A DNA stretch of 14,163 bases from an uncultured Variovorax sp. (lineage in GTDB: Bacteria; Pseudomonadota; Gammaproteobacteria; Burkholderiales; Burkholderiaceae): the NCBI GenBank assembly GCA_946478645.1, contig CAMLCW010000101.1:1-14163 (forward strand), in the 5' to 3' direction. Position 1 is the stretch's first letter; every line of letters starts with the position of its first letter. The translations under genes were made by a program, and so were the position numbers. Of the stretch, positions 1-6,927 are shown piece by piece. The notes beneath the pieces were generated by a model. The model made no database searches. It worked only from the letters and a program-made list of their open reading frames with translations, and was not told where the DNA came from.

Positions 1-1421
1 CGTTCGGTGGCCTCGGCCACGAGGCGGCCCAGCGTTTGCATCGCTTCCTCGCTCTGCGCATTCCACGCATGGCCGTAGTTCAGGCGCAGGCAGTGCGCGA
101 AGCCGCGCGTGGCCGAGAAGATCGGCCCGGGCGCAACGCTGATGCCGCATTCGAGCGCCTGCCGGTGGATCGCGAGCGCATCGACCTCGGCCGGCAGCTC
201 GACCCAGAGGAAGTAGCCGCCGAGCGGCCGCGTGGCGCGCGTGCCCGCGGGAAAGTAGCGGCCCAGCGCCTGCGAGAAGCTCGCCTGCTGCTCGGCCAGC
301 ACCTGGCGCAGCTTGCGCAGGTGCTTGTCGAGCCCGCCCTTCTCCAGGTAGGCGGCCAGCGCGAGCTGCGCGGGCACCGAGGTGCTGAGCGTGGTCGTGA
401 GCTTGAGCCGCGCCACGGCGCGCGCGAAGCGGCCGGCCGAGGTCCATCCGATGCGGTAGCCGGGCGCGAGGCATTTCGAGAACGAACTGCAATGCAGCAC
501 CAGCCCTTCGGTGTCGAAGGCCTTGGCCGGTGGCGGGCGGCGGTCGCCGAAGTAGAGCTCGGCATAGACGTCGTCCTCGATCAGCGGCACCGCATGCCGC
601 GCGAGCAGTTCGACCAGCGCCTTCTTCTTCGCATCGGGCATGAGGCTGCCGAGCGGGTTCTGGAACGTGGTCATGAGCCAGCACGCGCTGGGGCGGTGCT
701 CGGCGATGGCGTGTTCGAGCGCGTCGAGGTCGATGCCCTCGCCCGGATGCGTGGGCACTTCGATGGCGCGCAGGCCCATGCGCTCGAGGGCCTGCAGCGC
801 GGCGTAGAAGGTGGGCGATTCGACGACCACCGCATCGCCGGGCCGGGTCACGGCCGCGAGGCAGAGGTTCAGCGCCTCGAGCGCGCCGTTGGTGACCACG
901 ATCTCGTCGACCGGCACCTGCAGGCCGTCGCCCAGGTAGCGCAGCGCGATCTGGCGGCGCAGGGCCGCACTGCCGGGCGTGAGGTCGTCGACGGTGCGCC
1001 AGGGGTCGAGCGACTTGGCGCTCGCGGCCATGAACTGGCCGAGGCGTGCGAGCGGAAACAGCAGCGGGCTCGGGAACGCCGAGCCGAAAGGCACCACCTG
1101 GCGCGACATGCTGGCTTCGAGGATCTCGAACACCTGGTCGCTCACGTCGAGCGATTTGGGCCCGCCCGCGGGGCGCGAGGTGAGGTTGGCCTCGGGCGGA
1201 ACATCGCGCACGCCGCCGCCGGTGACGTAGTAGCCCGAGCGGTCGCGTGCGCGCACGAGGCCGCGCGCCTCGAGCAGGTAGTAGGCCTGGAACACGGTCG
1301 ATGCGCTCACGCCGCGGCTCTCGCCGGTGTGCCGCACCGACGGCAGGCGGTCGCCGGTCTTGAGGGTGCCGCCGCGGATCGAGGCCTCGATGTCGGCGGC
1401 AAGGGCTTCGTAGCGCTTCAT
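1..1421 (-). CDS. MocR/PdxR-type transcriptional regulator (GntR wHTH plus aminotransferase-like domain), partial
   Basis: The gene reads leftward from an ATG at 1421 and runs off the left edge, giving 473 codons. MocR proteins are usually about 460-500 residues, so only a short C-terminal piece should be missing. Residues 1 to about 70 form a GntR-type winged helix (RLPSVR, then GVSASTVFQAYYLLEARGLV). The rest is a fold-type I aminotransferase domain. It carries a TTFQNPLG segment, a DDVY motif (D283 and Y286, expected to contact the PLP ring) and SSFSK with the Schiff-base lysine at K316. The cofactor site looks intact, so PLP or a PLP adduct is probably the effector, as in PdxR and GabR. 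The target is unknown. The divergent DUF2970-cytochrome c genes start 99 bp away and are candidates, but the regulator's downstream neighbour lies outside the window. The ATG has a poor Shine-Dalgarno match. The family call is firm; the specific role is not. Confidence 0.93.
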   Translation of the reverse strand, partial: MKRYEALAADIEASIRGGTLKTGDRLPSVRHTGESRGVSASTVFQAYYLLEARGLVRARDRSGYYVTGGGVRDVPPEANLTSRPAGGPKSLDVSDQVFEILEASMSRQVVPFGSAFPSPLLFPLARLGQFMAASAKSLDPWRTVDDLTPGSAALRRQIALRYLGDGLQVPVDEIVVTNGALEALNLCLAAVTRPGDAVVVESPTFYAALQALERMGLRAIEVPTHPGEGIDLDALEHAIAEHRPSACWLMTTFQNPLGSLMPDAKKKALVELLARHAVPLIEDDVYAELYFGDRRPPPAKAFDTEGLVLHCSSFSKCLAPGYRIGWTSAGRFARAVARLKLTTTLSTSVPAQLALAAYLEKGGLDKHLRKLRQVLAEQQASFSQALGRYFPAGTRATRPLGGYFLWVELPAEVDALAIHRQALECGISVAPGPIFSATRGFAHCLRLNYGHAWNAQSEEAMQTLGRLVAEATE

Positions 1422-1520
1422 GAAAGAAAGACGTGTCTGGGCCACGGACTTTATCTGCACTGGTCATTTGCGCCGGATCTGCATCTGTTTTTTCCCGCCG
1501 GATTGGGGCACAGTCTGGGC
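1422..1520. promoter_or_regulatory. Divergent intergenic region with candidate MocR operator repeats
   Basis: This 99-bp gap separates the MocR gene from the divergent DUF2970-cytochrome genes, so it should hold promoters in both directions. Two short direct repeats are visible. ATCTGCA occurs at 1453-1459 and 1477-1483 (24 bp apart), and a CTGG-type word occurs at 1437-1444 (CTGGGCCA) and 1460-1467 (CTGGTCAT), 23 bp apart. MocR regulators generally bind direct repeats next to their own gene, so these are plausible operator halves. Words this short can recur by chance in 100 bp. On the minus strand GATAAA (revcomp of 1449-1454) could be a -10 box for the regulator, but no convincing -35 is seen. 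Confidence 0.3.
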
Positions 1521-1709
1521 ATGTCTTCTCTCATTCGCGCGCTGCGCGCGGTTCTCTGGAGTTTCATCGGGCTGGGCGGCCGCCGCGCGGAGGCGGACCG
1601 GCGCACCGCGCAAGTCGGCCTGCTGCCGCTGCTCGGCGTGGCCTTCGGCATGGCACTGCTGCTGGTGGCGGGGCTGCTGGCGCTGGCGCACTTCGCGGCC
1701 GGCCTATGA
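1521..1709 (+). CDS. DUF2970 small single-pass membrane protein
   Basis: This is a 62-residue protein starting at ATG 1521. The N-terminal half (residues about 6-19, ALRAVLWSFIGLGG) has the AVLWSF-G core typical of DUF2970 (PF11174). A charged stretch (RRAEADRR, residues 21-28) is followed by one hydrophobic segment at about residues 33-59, predicted to cross the inner membrane. The family is common in Burkholderiales and often lies near cytochrome or cytochrome oxidase genes; its biochemical role is unknown. The stop codon overlaps the start of the following cytochrome c gene by an ATGA quadruplet (1706-1709), so the two are probably translationally coupled. That context suggests a role in respiratory-chain assembly or anchoring, which is inference. 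The same frame stays open upstream, but only as an antisense shadow of the regulator gene. Confidence 0.85.
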   Translation: MSSLIRALRAVLWSFIGLGGRRAEADRRTAQVGLLPLLGVAFGMALLLVAGLLALAHFAAGL

Positions 1710-2431
1710 AGACGGTGCAACGGCTTGCCGGCCTGGCGCTGGCCCTGCTGCTGCTCGGCCCGGGCAGCAGCGGCGCGGCAACCTCCGAAAGCCCCCCGGC
1801 CACCGACATGGAGCGGCGCGTGGCCGCCTGCATCGCCTGCCACGGCCGCGTCGGCGCCACCAGCAACACCGGCTACTTCCCGCGGCTGGCGGGCAAGCCG
1901 GCGGGCTACCTGTTCAACCAGCTGCGCAGCTTTCGCGATGGCCGGCGCTTCAATGCCGACATGCGCTACATGGTGCAGCACCTCACCGACGCCTACCTGA
2001 TGGAAATGGCGACCTATTTCGCCGAGCTCGACCTGCCCTATCCACCCGTGCCGCCCACGAGCGACGCCACGCCCGCGCAGCTCGAACGCGGCCGGCAACT
2101 GGCGCTCGAGGGCGATGCGGCACGCCGCATCCCGGCCTGCGTGCAATGCCACGGCGCGGCACTCACGGGCGTGCAGCCGGCGATCCCGGGCCTGCTCGGC
2201 CTGCCGCGGCTCTACGTCTCGTCGCAGCTCGGCGCCTGGCTCACGAGCGACCGGCATGCGCTCGCGCCCGACTGCATGGCCGAGATCGGGCGGCGCATGA
2301 CCACGGCCGACGTCAACGCCGTCGCGAGCTGGCTCGCGGTGCAGCCGATGCCGGCCGATCCGAAGCCGGCCGCCGCGCTGCCCGCGCCGCTGCCGATGGC
2401 CTGCGGCGGTGCCGAAGCGAGGCACCCATGA
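1706..2431 (+). CDS. Periplasmic diheme cytochrome c, c4-like
   Basis: The product has 241 residues. An N-terminal signal peptide (about residues 1-25, hydrophobic ALALLLLG core) predicts export to the periplasm. Two class I cytochrome c domains follow, each with a CXXCH haem site: CIACH at 42-46 and CVQCH at 145-149. Candidate axial methionines lie at matching places in the two domains: M86, seven residues before the L in QHLTD, and M191 in the second domain. This is the arrangement of cytochrome c4 (two tandem monohaem domains, about 20 kDa), which carries electrons between membrane complexes and terminal oxidases. The start is fixed by the 4-bp ATGA overlap with the DUF2970 gene, and the stop overlaps the next cytochrome in the same way. 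It therefore probably works with the triheme cytochrome downstream. The physiological partner is not visible here. Confidence 0.9.
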   Translation: MKTVQRLAGLALALLLLGPGSSGAATSESPPATDMERRVAACIACHGRVGATSNTGYFPRLAGKPAGYLFNQLRSFRDGRRFNADMRYMVQHLTDAYLMEMATYFAELDLPYPPVPPTSDATPAQLERGRQLALEGDAARRIPACVQCHGAALTGVQPAIPGLLGLPRLYVSSQLGAWLTSDRHALAPDCMAEIGRRMTTADVNAVASWLAVQPMPADPKPAAALPAPLPMACGGAEARHP

Positions 2432-3717
2432 AGTGGCGCCACCTGGGATGGGCGCTGCTGGTGCTGGCGCTGCTGGCCGGCGCCGCGGCGGGCGGCATCG
2501 TGGCACTGAACCTGCGCGGCGAAGATCCGCTGCCGGCACAGGCCGACGAGAATTTCCAGTCGACGCCGCAGCGGGTGGAGCGCGGGCGCTACCTCGCGCT
2601 GGCGGGCAACTGCGCCGGCTGCCACACCACGGCCGGCGGCCAGGCCTATGCGGGCGGGCTGGCGATCGAGACGCCGTTCGGCGCGATCTATTCGAGCAAC
2701 CTCACGCCCGATGCCGAGACCGGCATCGGCCGCTGGAGCAGCGCGCATTTCTGGCGCGCGATGCACAACGGCCGCAGCAAGGACGGCCGGCTGCTGTATC
2801 CCGCGTTTCCGTACCCGAACTTCACGCAGGTCACGCGCGAGGACTCCGACGCGATCTACGCCTACCTGCGCAGCCTGCCGCCCGCCGCGGCGCCGAACCG
2901 GCCGCACCGGCTGCGCTTTCCGTACGACACCCAGGCGGCGCTGGCGGTGTGGCGGGCGCTCTCGTTCAAGCCCCAGGCCTTCGTGCCCGATGCGGGCAAG
3001 CCCGCCGAGTGGAACCGCGGCGCCTACCTGGTGGGCGGCCTGGGCCATTGCATCGCCTGCCACGGCCCGCGCGATGCGCTCGGCGCCACGCAGACGGCGC
3101 TGGGGCTGTCGGGCGGGCTGATCGCTGGCGAGGGCTGGTATGCGCCCTCGCTCACCGATCCGCACGAGGCCGGTGTCGCCGACTGGCCGGCGGCCGAAGT
3201 CGTCGCGCTGCTCAAGACCGGCGTGGCGCCGCGCGGCTCGGTGATGGGGCCGATGGCCGAGGTGGTGTTCCGCAGCACGCAGCACCTGAGCGATGCCGAC
3301 CTGGCCGCGATGGCCAGCTACCTCAAGGACCTGCCCGGCGCGACCGCGCAGCCCGCCGCGCCGCCAGCCGCTGCAGCCCCCGTGCGCCGCGACGCCGCCA
3401 CGATGGCGCGCGGCGCCAGCATCTATGACCAGCGCTGCGCCTACTGCCACGGCGACCAGGGCCAGGGCTCGCCGGGCGCCTTTCCGGCGCTCGCGGGCAA
3501 CCGCGCGGTCAACATGGCGCAGCCGACCAACCTGATCCAGGTGATCGCCCATGGCGGCTACCTGCCGGCCACGGCGGGCAATCCGCGCCCCTACGGCATG
3601 CCGCCGTTCGGGCAGCAACTCGATGCGTCGGACGTGGCGGCGGTGCTGACCTACATCCGCGGCGCGTGGGGCAACGACAGCGCGCCCGTCACGCAACTCG
3701 ACACGATGCGGCGCTGA
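2428..3717 (+). CDS. Membrane-anchored triheme cytochrome c, dehydrogenase-subunit type
   Basis: The product has 429 residues. An uncleaved-looking N-terminal membrane segment (about residues 7-27) is followed by three cytochrome c domains in the periplasm: CAGCH at 62-66, CIACH at 208-212 and CAYCH at 337-341. A Pro/Ala-rich linker (about 305-319) separates the third domain. Candidate Met ligands are M276 for haem 2 (GPMAEV) and M391 for haem 3 (PYGMPPF). At the equivalent place in domain 1 the sequence is YPAFPYPNF, with F127 where a Met might be expected. The layout and the segment YPAFPYPNFT resemble the cytochrome subunit of membrane-bound alcohol, gluconate or aldehyde dehydrogenases, which pass electrons to ubiquinone. 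No dehydrogenase subunit is encoded nearby. The start overlaps the c4-like gene (ATGA, 2428-2431), so the two are coupled. It ends only 18 bp from the convergent phosphoesterase gene. Confidence 0.9.
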   Translation: MKWRHLGWALLVLALLAGAAAGGIVALNLRGEDPLPAQADENFQSTPQRVERGRYLALAGNCAGCHTTAGGQAYAGGLAIETPFGAIYSSNLTPDAETGIGRWSSAHFWRAMHNGRSKDGRLLYPAFPYPNFTQVTREDSDAIYAYLRSLPPAAAPNRPHRLRFPYDTQAALAVWRALSFKPQAFVPDAGKPAEWNRGAYLVGGLGHCIACHGPRDALGATQTALGLSGGLIAGEGWYAPSLTDPHEAGVADWPAAEVVALLKTGVAPRGSVMGPMAEVVFRSTQHLSDADLAAMASYLKDLPGATAQPAAPPAAAAPVRRDAATMARGASIYDQRCAYCHGDQGQGSPGAFPALAGNRAVNMAQPTNLIQVIAHGGYLPATAGNPRPYGMPPFGQQLDASDVAAVLTYIRGAWGNDSAPVTQLDTMRR

Positions 3718-3735
3718 GCGCAGGCCCTCTTCGCT

Positions 3736-4608
3736 TCAGGCCGCCACCGTCGCCTCGCGCGGCGCGCCGGCCTTCGCCGGCACCGGCATGTGCCGCGCCC
3801 AGTCGATGATCTCGAGCGTGCCGTCGGCATGCTCGGCCAGCGCGGTGAGGCTTTCGACCCAGTCGCCGTCGTTGCAGTAGAGGATGCCGTCGATGTCGCG
3901 CATCTCGGCGTGGTGAATGTGGCCGCAGACCACGCCCTGCACGCCGCGCTTGCGGGCCTCGCGCGCAACGGCGGCCTCGAAGTCGCCCACGTAGCTCACG
4001 GCGCGCTTGACCTTGCCCTTGAGGTATTTCGACAGCGACCAGTACGGCAGCCCCATGCGCGCGCGCAGCGAATTGAGATGGCGGTTGAGCTTGAGGGTGA
4101 ACTCGTAAAGCGAATCGCCCACGTGCGCGAGCCACTTCGCGCACTGGATCACGCCGTCGAACAGGTCGCCGTGAATGATCCAGAGCTTGCGGCCGTCCGC
4201 GGTCTCGTGGATCCATTCCTCGGCCACGTCGATGCCGCCGAAATTGTGGTTCAGGTACTTGCGCGCGAACTCGTCGTGGTTGCCCGGAATGAAGATCACG
4301 CGCGTGCCCTTGCGCGCCTTGCGCAACAGCTTCTGGATCACGTCGTTGTGCGCTTGCGGCCAGTACCAGTGCCGCTTGAGCTGCCAGCCGTCGATGATGT
4401 CGCCGACCAGGAACAGCGTCTCGCACTCGGTGTGCTTCAAGAAGTCGAGCAGCGCACGGGCCTGGCAGCCGGGCGTGCCCAGGTGCAGGTCGGAGATCCA
4501 GAGCGTGCGAAAACGCAGCGGCGGGCGCGCGAGATCGTCGTCCTCCGGCTCGGGGGCCCGGGTCGCGGTGTCGCGCCATGCGCGAAGGAAAGCGTCGTCG
4601 CGTTGCAT
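3736..4608 (-). CDS. Calcineurin-like metallophosphoesterase, UDP-2,3-diacylglucosamine diphosphatase (LpxH) type
   Basis: The product has 290 residues. It carries the full set of metallophosphoesterase metal-binding motifs: DLHLG (D40, H42), GDIIDGW (D70, D73), GNHDE (N110, H111), HGDLFD (H146) and GHIHHAE (H230, H232). This order and the spacing fit the LpxH-like group (COG2908). LpxH cleaves the pyrophosphate of UDP-2,3-diacylglucosamine in lipid A synthesis at the inner membrane. Burkholderiales often carry more than one such gene, so this may be a paralogue with another phosphorylated substrate; I give no symbol for that reason. I chose ATG 4608 because GGGAG lies just upstream on the minus strand and the 40 residues before DLHLG are a normal length. 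The frame stays open to 4800, but that extension would translate the REP-like element. A weak alternative would be a start closer to residue 30. Confidence 0.85.
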   Translation of the reverse strand: MQRDDAFLRAWRDTATRAPEPEDDDLARPPLRFRTLWISDLHLGTPGCQARALLDFLKHTECETLFLVGDIIDGWQLKRHWYWPQAHNDVIQKLLRKARKGTRVIFIPGNHDEFARKYLNHNFGGIDVAEEWIHETADGRKLWIIHGDLFDGVIQCAKWLAHVGDSLYEFTLKLNRHLNSLRARMGLPYWSLSKYLKGKVKRAVSYVGDFEAAVAREARKRGVQGVVCGHIHHAEMRDIDGILYCNDGDWVESLTALAEHADGTLEIIDWARHMPVPAKAGAPREATVAA

Positions 4609-4695
4609 GGACGGGTAGGCTCCCACCGCGGCGTGACGGCGCGATGGCGCTGACGTGACGTTTCGGTGACGTGTGGCCCACGCAACGCCGGACTG

Positions 4696-4798
4696 GCTCC
4701 CTCCCCTTCCGGGGGAGGGCTGGGGTGGGGGCAAGCGGCCTATCCATGGGGCGCTCTGCCGGCCCCCATCCCAACCTTCCCCCGAAGGGGGAAGGAGC
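4696..4798. repeat. REP/BIME-like pair of inverted palindromic repeats
   Basis: Two GC-rich hairpins lie head to head. The left one has stem CCCTCCCC (4699-4706) pairing with GGGGAGGG (4712-4719). The right one has a perfect 9-bp stem, CCTTCCCCC (4775-4783) with GGGGGAAGG (4787-4795), around a GAA loop. The flanks also match in reverse complement: GGGCTGGGGTGGGGGC after the left hairpin corresponds to GCCCCCATCCCAACC before the right one. The whole is thus an inverted duplication of one repeat unit about 35 bp long with a roughly 30-bp spacer. This is the form of a bacterial interspersed mosaic element, and similar 'CTCCC..GGGAGGGCTGGGGTGGGG' units are frequent in Comamonadaceae genomes. It lies downstream of dmeF and upstream of the phosphoesterase start. 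It could act as a terminator or mRNA-stabilising structure for the ruvB-dmeF transcript. Confidence 0.8.
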
Positions 4799-4815
4799 AA
4801 GAAAATGAACCGACT

Positions 4816-5769
4816 TCAGTCGACGCAGCGCTGGATCTCGACCGTGGAGTGCCGGATTTCCTCGTGCATCGAGAAGCAGGCCCGCACCTCGTCGGCCGAC
4901 AGCGTGGGCGAATGCGTCACCACGGTGAGTGCGCAGGCGTAAGCCTCGCGGCCCACGCGCCAGACGTGCAGGTCGGCCACGCGCGTGTGCGAATCGGCCA
5001 GCATCGTCTCCACGCCCTCGCGGATCTCCGCCGTGACCGGATGGTCCATCTCGCGGTCGAGCAGCACCTTGCCGGTCTCCGTCAGCAGCCCCTTGGCCCA
5101 GACCGAGACCAGCACCGCGCCGACGATGCCCATCAACGGGTCGAGCCAGGACCAGCCGAAGAACCAGCCGCCGAGCAGCGCGCCAATCGCCAGTACCGAA
5201 GTGGCGGCATCGGCCACCACGTGCAGGTAGGCCGAGCGCAGGTTCAGGTCATGGCCATGCGCATGACCGTGATGATCGTGACCGTGCGCATGATCGTGAC
5301 CATGCCCGTGGTGATGCGCCGCCCCGAGCAGCCGCGCGCACACCAGGTTCACCACCAGCCCGAGCACCGCCACCGCCACGGCTTCGCGGTAGTGGATGAC
5401 CGACGGCGACAGCAGGCGCTCGATCGAGCCCACGACCATCAGCGCGGCCACGCCCAAGAGCATCAGCGCGCTCGCGAAGCCGCCGAGCACCTCGATCTTC
5501 CAGGTGCCGAACGCAAAGCGCGGATCGCGGGCGTAGCGCCGCGCGGCCGCATAGGCGAAGGCGCTCAGTCCGATCGCCAGCGCATGCGAGCTCATGTGCC
5601 AGCCGTCGGCCAGCAGCGCCATCGAGTTGAACCACCAGCCCGCGCCGATCTCGACCACCATGGCCGCGAAGGTGATCCACATCACGAGCCGCGTGCTGCG
5701 CTCGGCCGATTCATTGCCGGCGCCGAAATGGTGGTCGTGCTGCCAGGCGCTCAGGTCATGGGTGTGCAT
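4816..5769 (-). CDS. dmeF: Cation diffusion facilitator, Co(II)/Ni(II) efflux transporter DmeF
   Basis: This is a 317-residue inner-membrane transporter of the cation diffusion facilitator family. The N-terminus MHTHDLSAWQHDHHF is typical of DmeF, which exports cobalt (and often nickel) in exchange for protons. Six membrane segments can be traced between about residues 25 and 225. Metal-site residues are visible in TM2 (ALLADGWHMSSH: D55, H58, H62) and in TM5 (HVVAD: H183, D187). A His-rich cytoplasmic loop (about 152-173, many HGHD units) lies between TM4 and TM5. The C-terminal cytoplasmic domain (from about 235) has the usual VADLHVWRVG segment. The gene starts 7 bp after the ruvB stop and probably shares its transcript; no metal sensor of the DmeR/RcnR type is nearby. 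A zinc-exporting CDF is the alternative, but the N-terminal signature favours DmeF. Confidence 0.88.
   Translation of the reverse strand: MHTHDLSAWQHDHHFGAGNESAERSTRLVMWITFAAMVVEIGAGWWFNSMALLADGWHMSSHALAIGLSAFAYAAARRYARDPRFAFGTWKIEVLGGFASALMLLGVAALMVVGSIERLLSPSVIHYREAVAVAVLGLVVNLVCARLLGAAHHHGHGHDHAHGHDHHGHAHGHDLNLRSAYLHVVADAATSVLAIGALLGGWFFGWSWLDPLMGIVGAVLVSVWAKGLLTETGKVLLDREMDHPVTAEIREGVETMLADSHTRVADLHVWRVGREAYACALTVVTHSPTLSADEVRACFSMHEEIRHSTVEIQRCVD
5251..5316. repeat. Low-complexity tandem repeat encoding the DmeF His-rich loop
   Basis: This GTG/ATG/CAT-rich stretch encodes alternating His, Gly, Asp and Ala. The 12-mer ATGATCGTGACC occurs exactly at 5272-5283 and 5290-5301, a period of 18 bp or six codons, so any change in copy number would keep the reading frame. 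It looks like a product of replication slippage inside the gene. Confidence 0.6.
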
Positions 5770-5776
5770 GGGAGTT

Positions 5777-6841
5777 TCAGGCTCCGAACAGGTCTTGCCC
5801 CTCGGCGCGGCTCGACGGCGGTGTCACCCCGAGGTGGCGGTAGGCCGCGAGCGTGGCGATGCGCCCGCGCGGCGTGCGCTGCAGGTAGCCCTGCTGGATC
5901 AGGTAGGGCTCGATCACGTCCTCGATGGTGTCGCGCTCTTCGCCGATGCTGGCCGCCACGTTGTCCAGCCCCACCGGGCCGCCGTCGAAGCGGTGGATGA
6001 CGGCCTCGAGCAGCTTGCGGTCCATCAGGTCGAAGCCCTGCGGATCGACGTCGAGCATGGCGAGCGCCTTGTGCGCGATGTCCTCGGTGATGCGGCCATT
6101 GCCTTTCACCTCCGCGTAGTCGCGCACGCGCCGCAGCAAACGGTTGGCAATCCGGGGCGTGCCGCGCGACCGGCGTGCGATCTCGAAGCCGCCCGCCCCG
6201 TCGGTCTCGACCTTGAGCAGGCTGGCGCTGCGGCGCACGATGCGCGCGAGCTCCTCGGGCGTGTAGAACTCCAGCCGCGCGACGATGCCGAAACGGTCGC
6301 GCAGCGGATTGGTGAGCATGCCTGCGCGCGTGGTGGCGCCCACCAGCGTGAAAGGCTGCAGGTCGAGCTTGATGCTGCGCGCCGCGGGGCCCTCGCCGAT
6401 CATGATGTCGATCTGGTAATCCTCGAGCGCGGGATACAGGATCTCTTCGACCACCGGGCTCAGCCGGTGGATCTCGTCGATGAAGAGCACGTCGTTGGGC
6501 TCGAGGTTGGTCAGGAGCGCCGCCAGGTCCTTGGGCTTCTCGAGCACCGGCCCGGAGGTCTGGCGCAGGTTCACGCCGAGCTCGGCCGCGATGATGTGCG
6601 ACAGCGTGGTCTTGCCGAGGCCGGGCGGGCCGAACAGCAGCACGTGGTCGAGCGCCTCTTTGCGCTTGCGCGCCGCGCCGATGAAGATTTCGAGCTGCTC
6701 GCGCACCTTGGCCTGGCCGACGTATTCGTCCAGCAGCTTCGGGCGCAATGCGCGCTCGATGGCCTCTTCCTGAGGTGAAGCCGGTGCGGCGGACACCACG
6801 CGGGGCGGGGCGGGGGCGAAATCGTCGGTCTGGATGGTCAT
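5777..6841 (-). CDS. ruvB: Holliday junction branch migration ATPase RuvB
   Basis: The product is a 354-residue AAA+ motor that drives branch migration of Holliday junctions together with RuvA. Visible landmarks are [14 protein letters not shown] near the start, Walker A GPPGLGKT, Walker B FIDEIHRL, sensor 1 GATTRAGML, the arginine finger region NPLRDRFG, and the C-terminal winged helix with [10 protein letters not shown] and [18 protein letters not shown]. Length and motifs match the family throughout. I chose ATG 6841 (MTIQTDDF) because it gives the usual N-terminus; an in-frame ATG at 6919 would add 26 unrelated residues and reach back into the divergent gene's leader. dmeF follows after 7 bp. 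Unusually, ruvA is not next to it: it lies about 6 kb away on the same strand, beyond the lipid operon. Confidence 0.98.
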   Translation of the reverse strand: MTIQTDDFAPAPPRVVSAAPASPQEEAIERALRPKLLDEYVGQAKVREQLEIFIGAARKRKEALDHVLLFGPPGLGKTTLSHIIAAELGVNLRQTSGPVLEKPKDLAALLTNLEPNDVLFIDEIHRLSPVVEEILYPALEDYQIDIMIGEGPAARSIKLDLQPFTLVGATTRAGMLTNPLRDRFGIVARLEFYTPEELARIVRRSASLLKVETDGAGGFEIARRSRGTPRIANRLLRRVRDYAEVKGNGRITEDIAHKALAMLDVDPQGFDLMDRKLLEAVIHRFDGGPVGLDNVAASIGEERDTIEDVIEPYLIQQGYLQRTPRGRIATLAAYRHLGVTPPSSRAEGQDLFGA

Positions 6842-6927
6842 GGAAGAAGAAGCCGGATCGGCAAGTTTAGTGCCTGCCACACTGGCAAAATGCTCCGGCC
6901 ATACAACAAGCGAGGCCAAGCCAGCAC
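6842..6927. promoter_or_regulatory. Divergent promoter region between ruvB and the lipid operon
   Basis: These 86 bp separate the ruvB start from the divergent GTG start at 6928 and should carry promoters in both directions. The region is less GC-rich than the genes around it. A short palindrome, TGCCA-CAC-TGGCA (6875-6887), lies in the middle and could be an operator or a chance match. On the minus strand TAAACT (revcomp of 6865-6870) could be a weak -10 for ruvB. For the rightward operon I see no convincing -35/-10 pair; GAGG at 6912-6915 is the only Shine-Dalgarno-like word, at a rather long distance from the GTG. Confidence 0.4.

Noticed and set aside
36..1709. Rightward 557-codon open frame across the regulator gene
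   Set aside because: It is the antisense shadow of the MocR gene, which has clear motifs on the other strand. Only its last 62 codons (from 1521) are a real gene.
2212..3696. Leftward 494-codon open frame
   Set aside because: It is antisense to the triheme cytochrome, has an Arg/His/Ala-rich composition typical of high-GC shadow frames and shows no domain.
4696..4798. CRISPR or attachment site at the paired repeats
   Set aside because: There are only two units, in inverted not direct orientation, with hairpin form and no cas or integrase gene nearby.
4609..4800. N-terminal extension of the phosphoesterase to 4800
   Set aside because: It would translate the REP-like repeat into a Pro/Gly-rich leader. 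ATG 4608 has a better upstream sequence and gives a normal length.
6842..6919. Longer RuvB from ATG 6919
   Set aside because: The 26 extra residues do not resemble RuvB, and the resulting start would come within 9 bp of the divergent gene's start codon.
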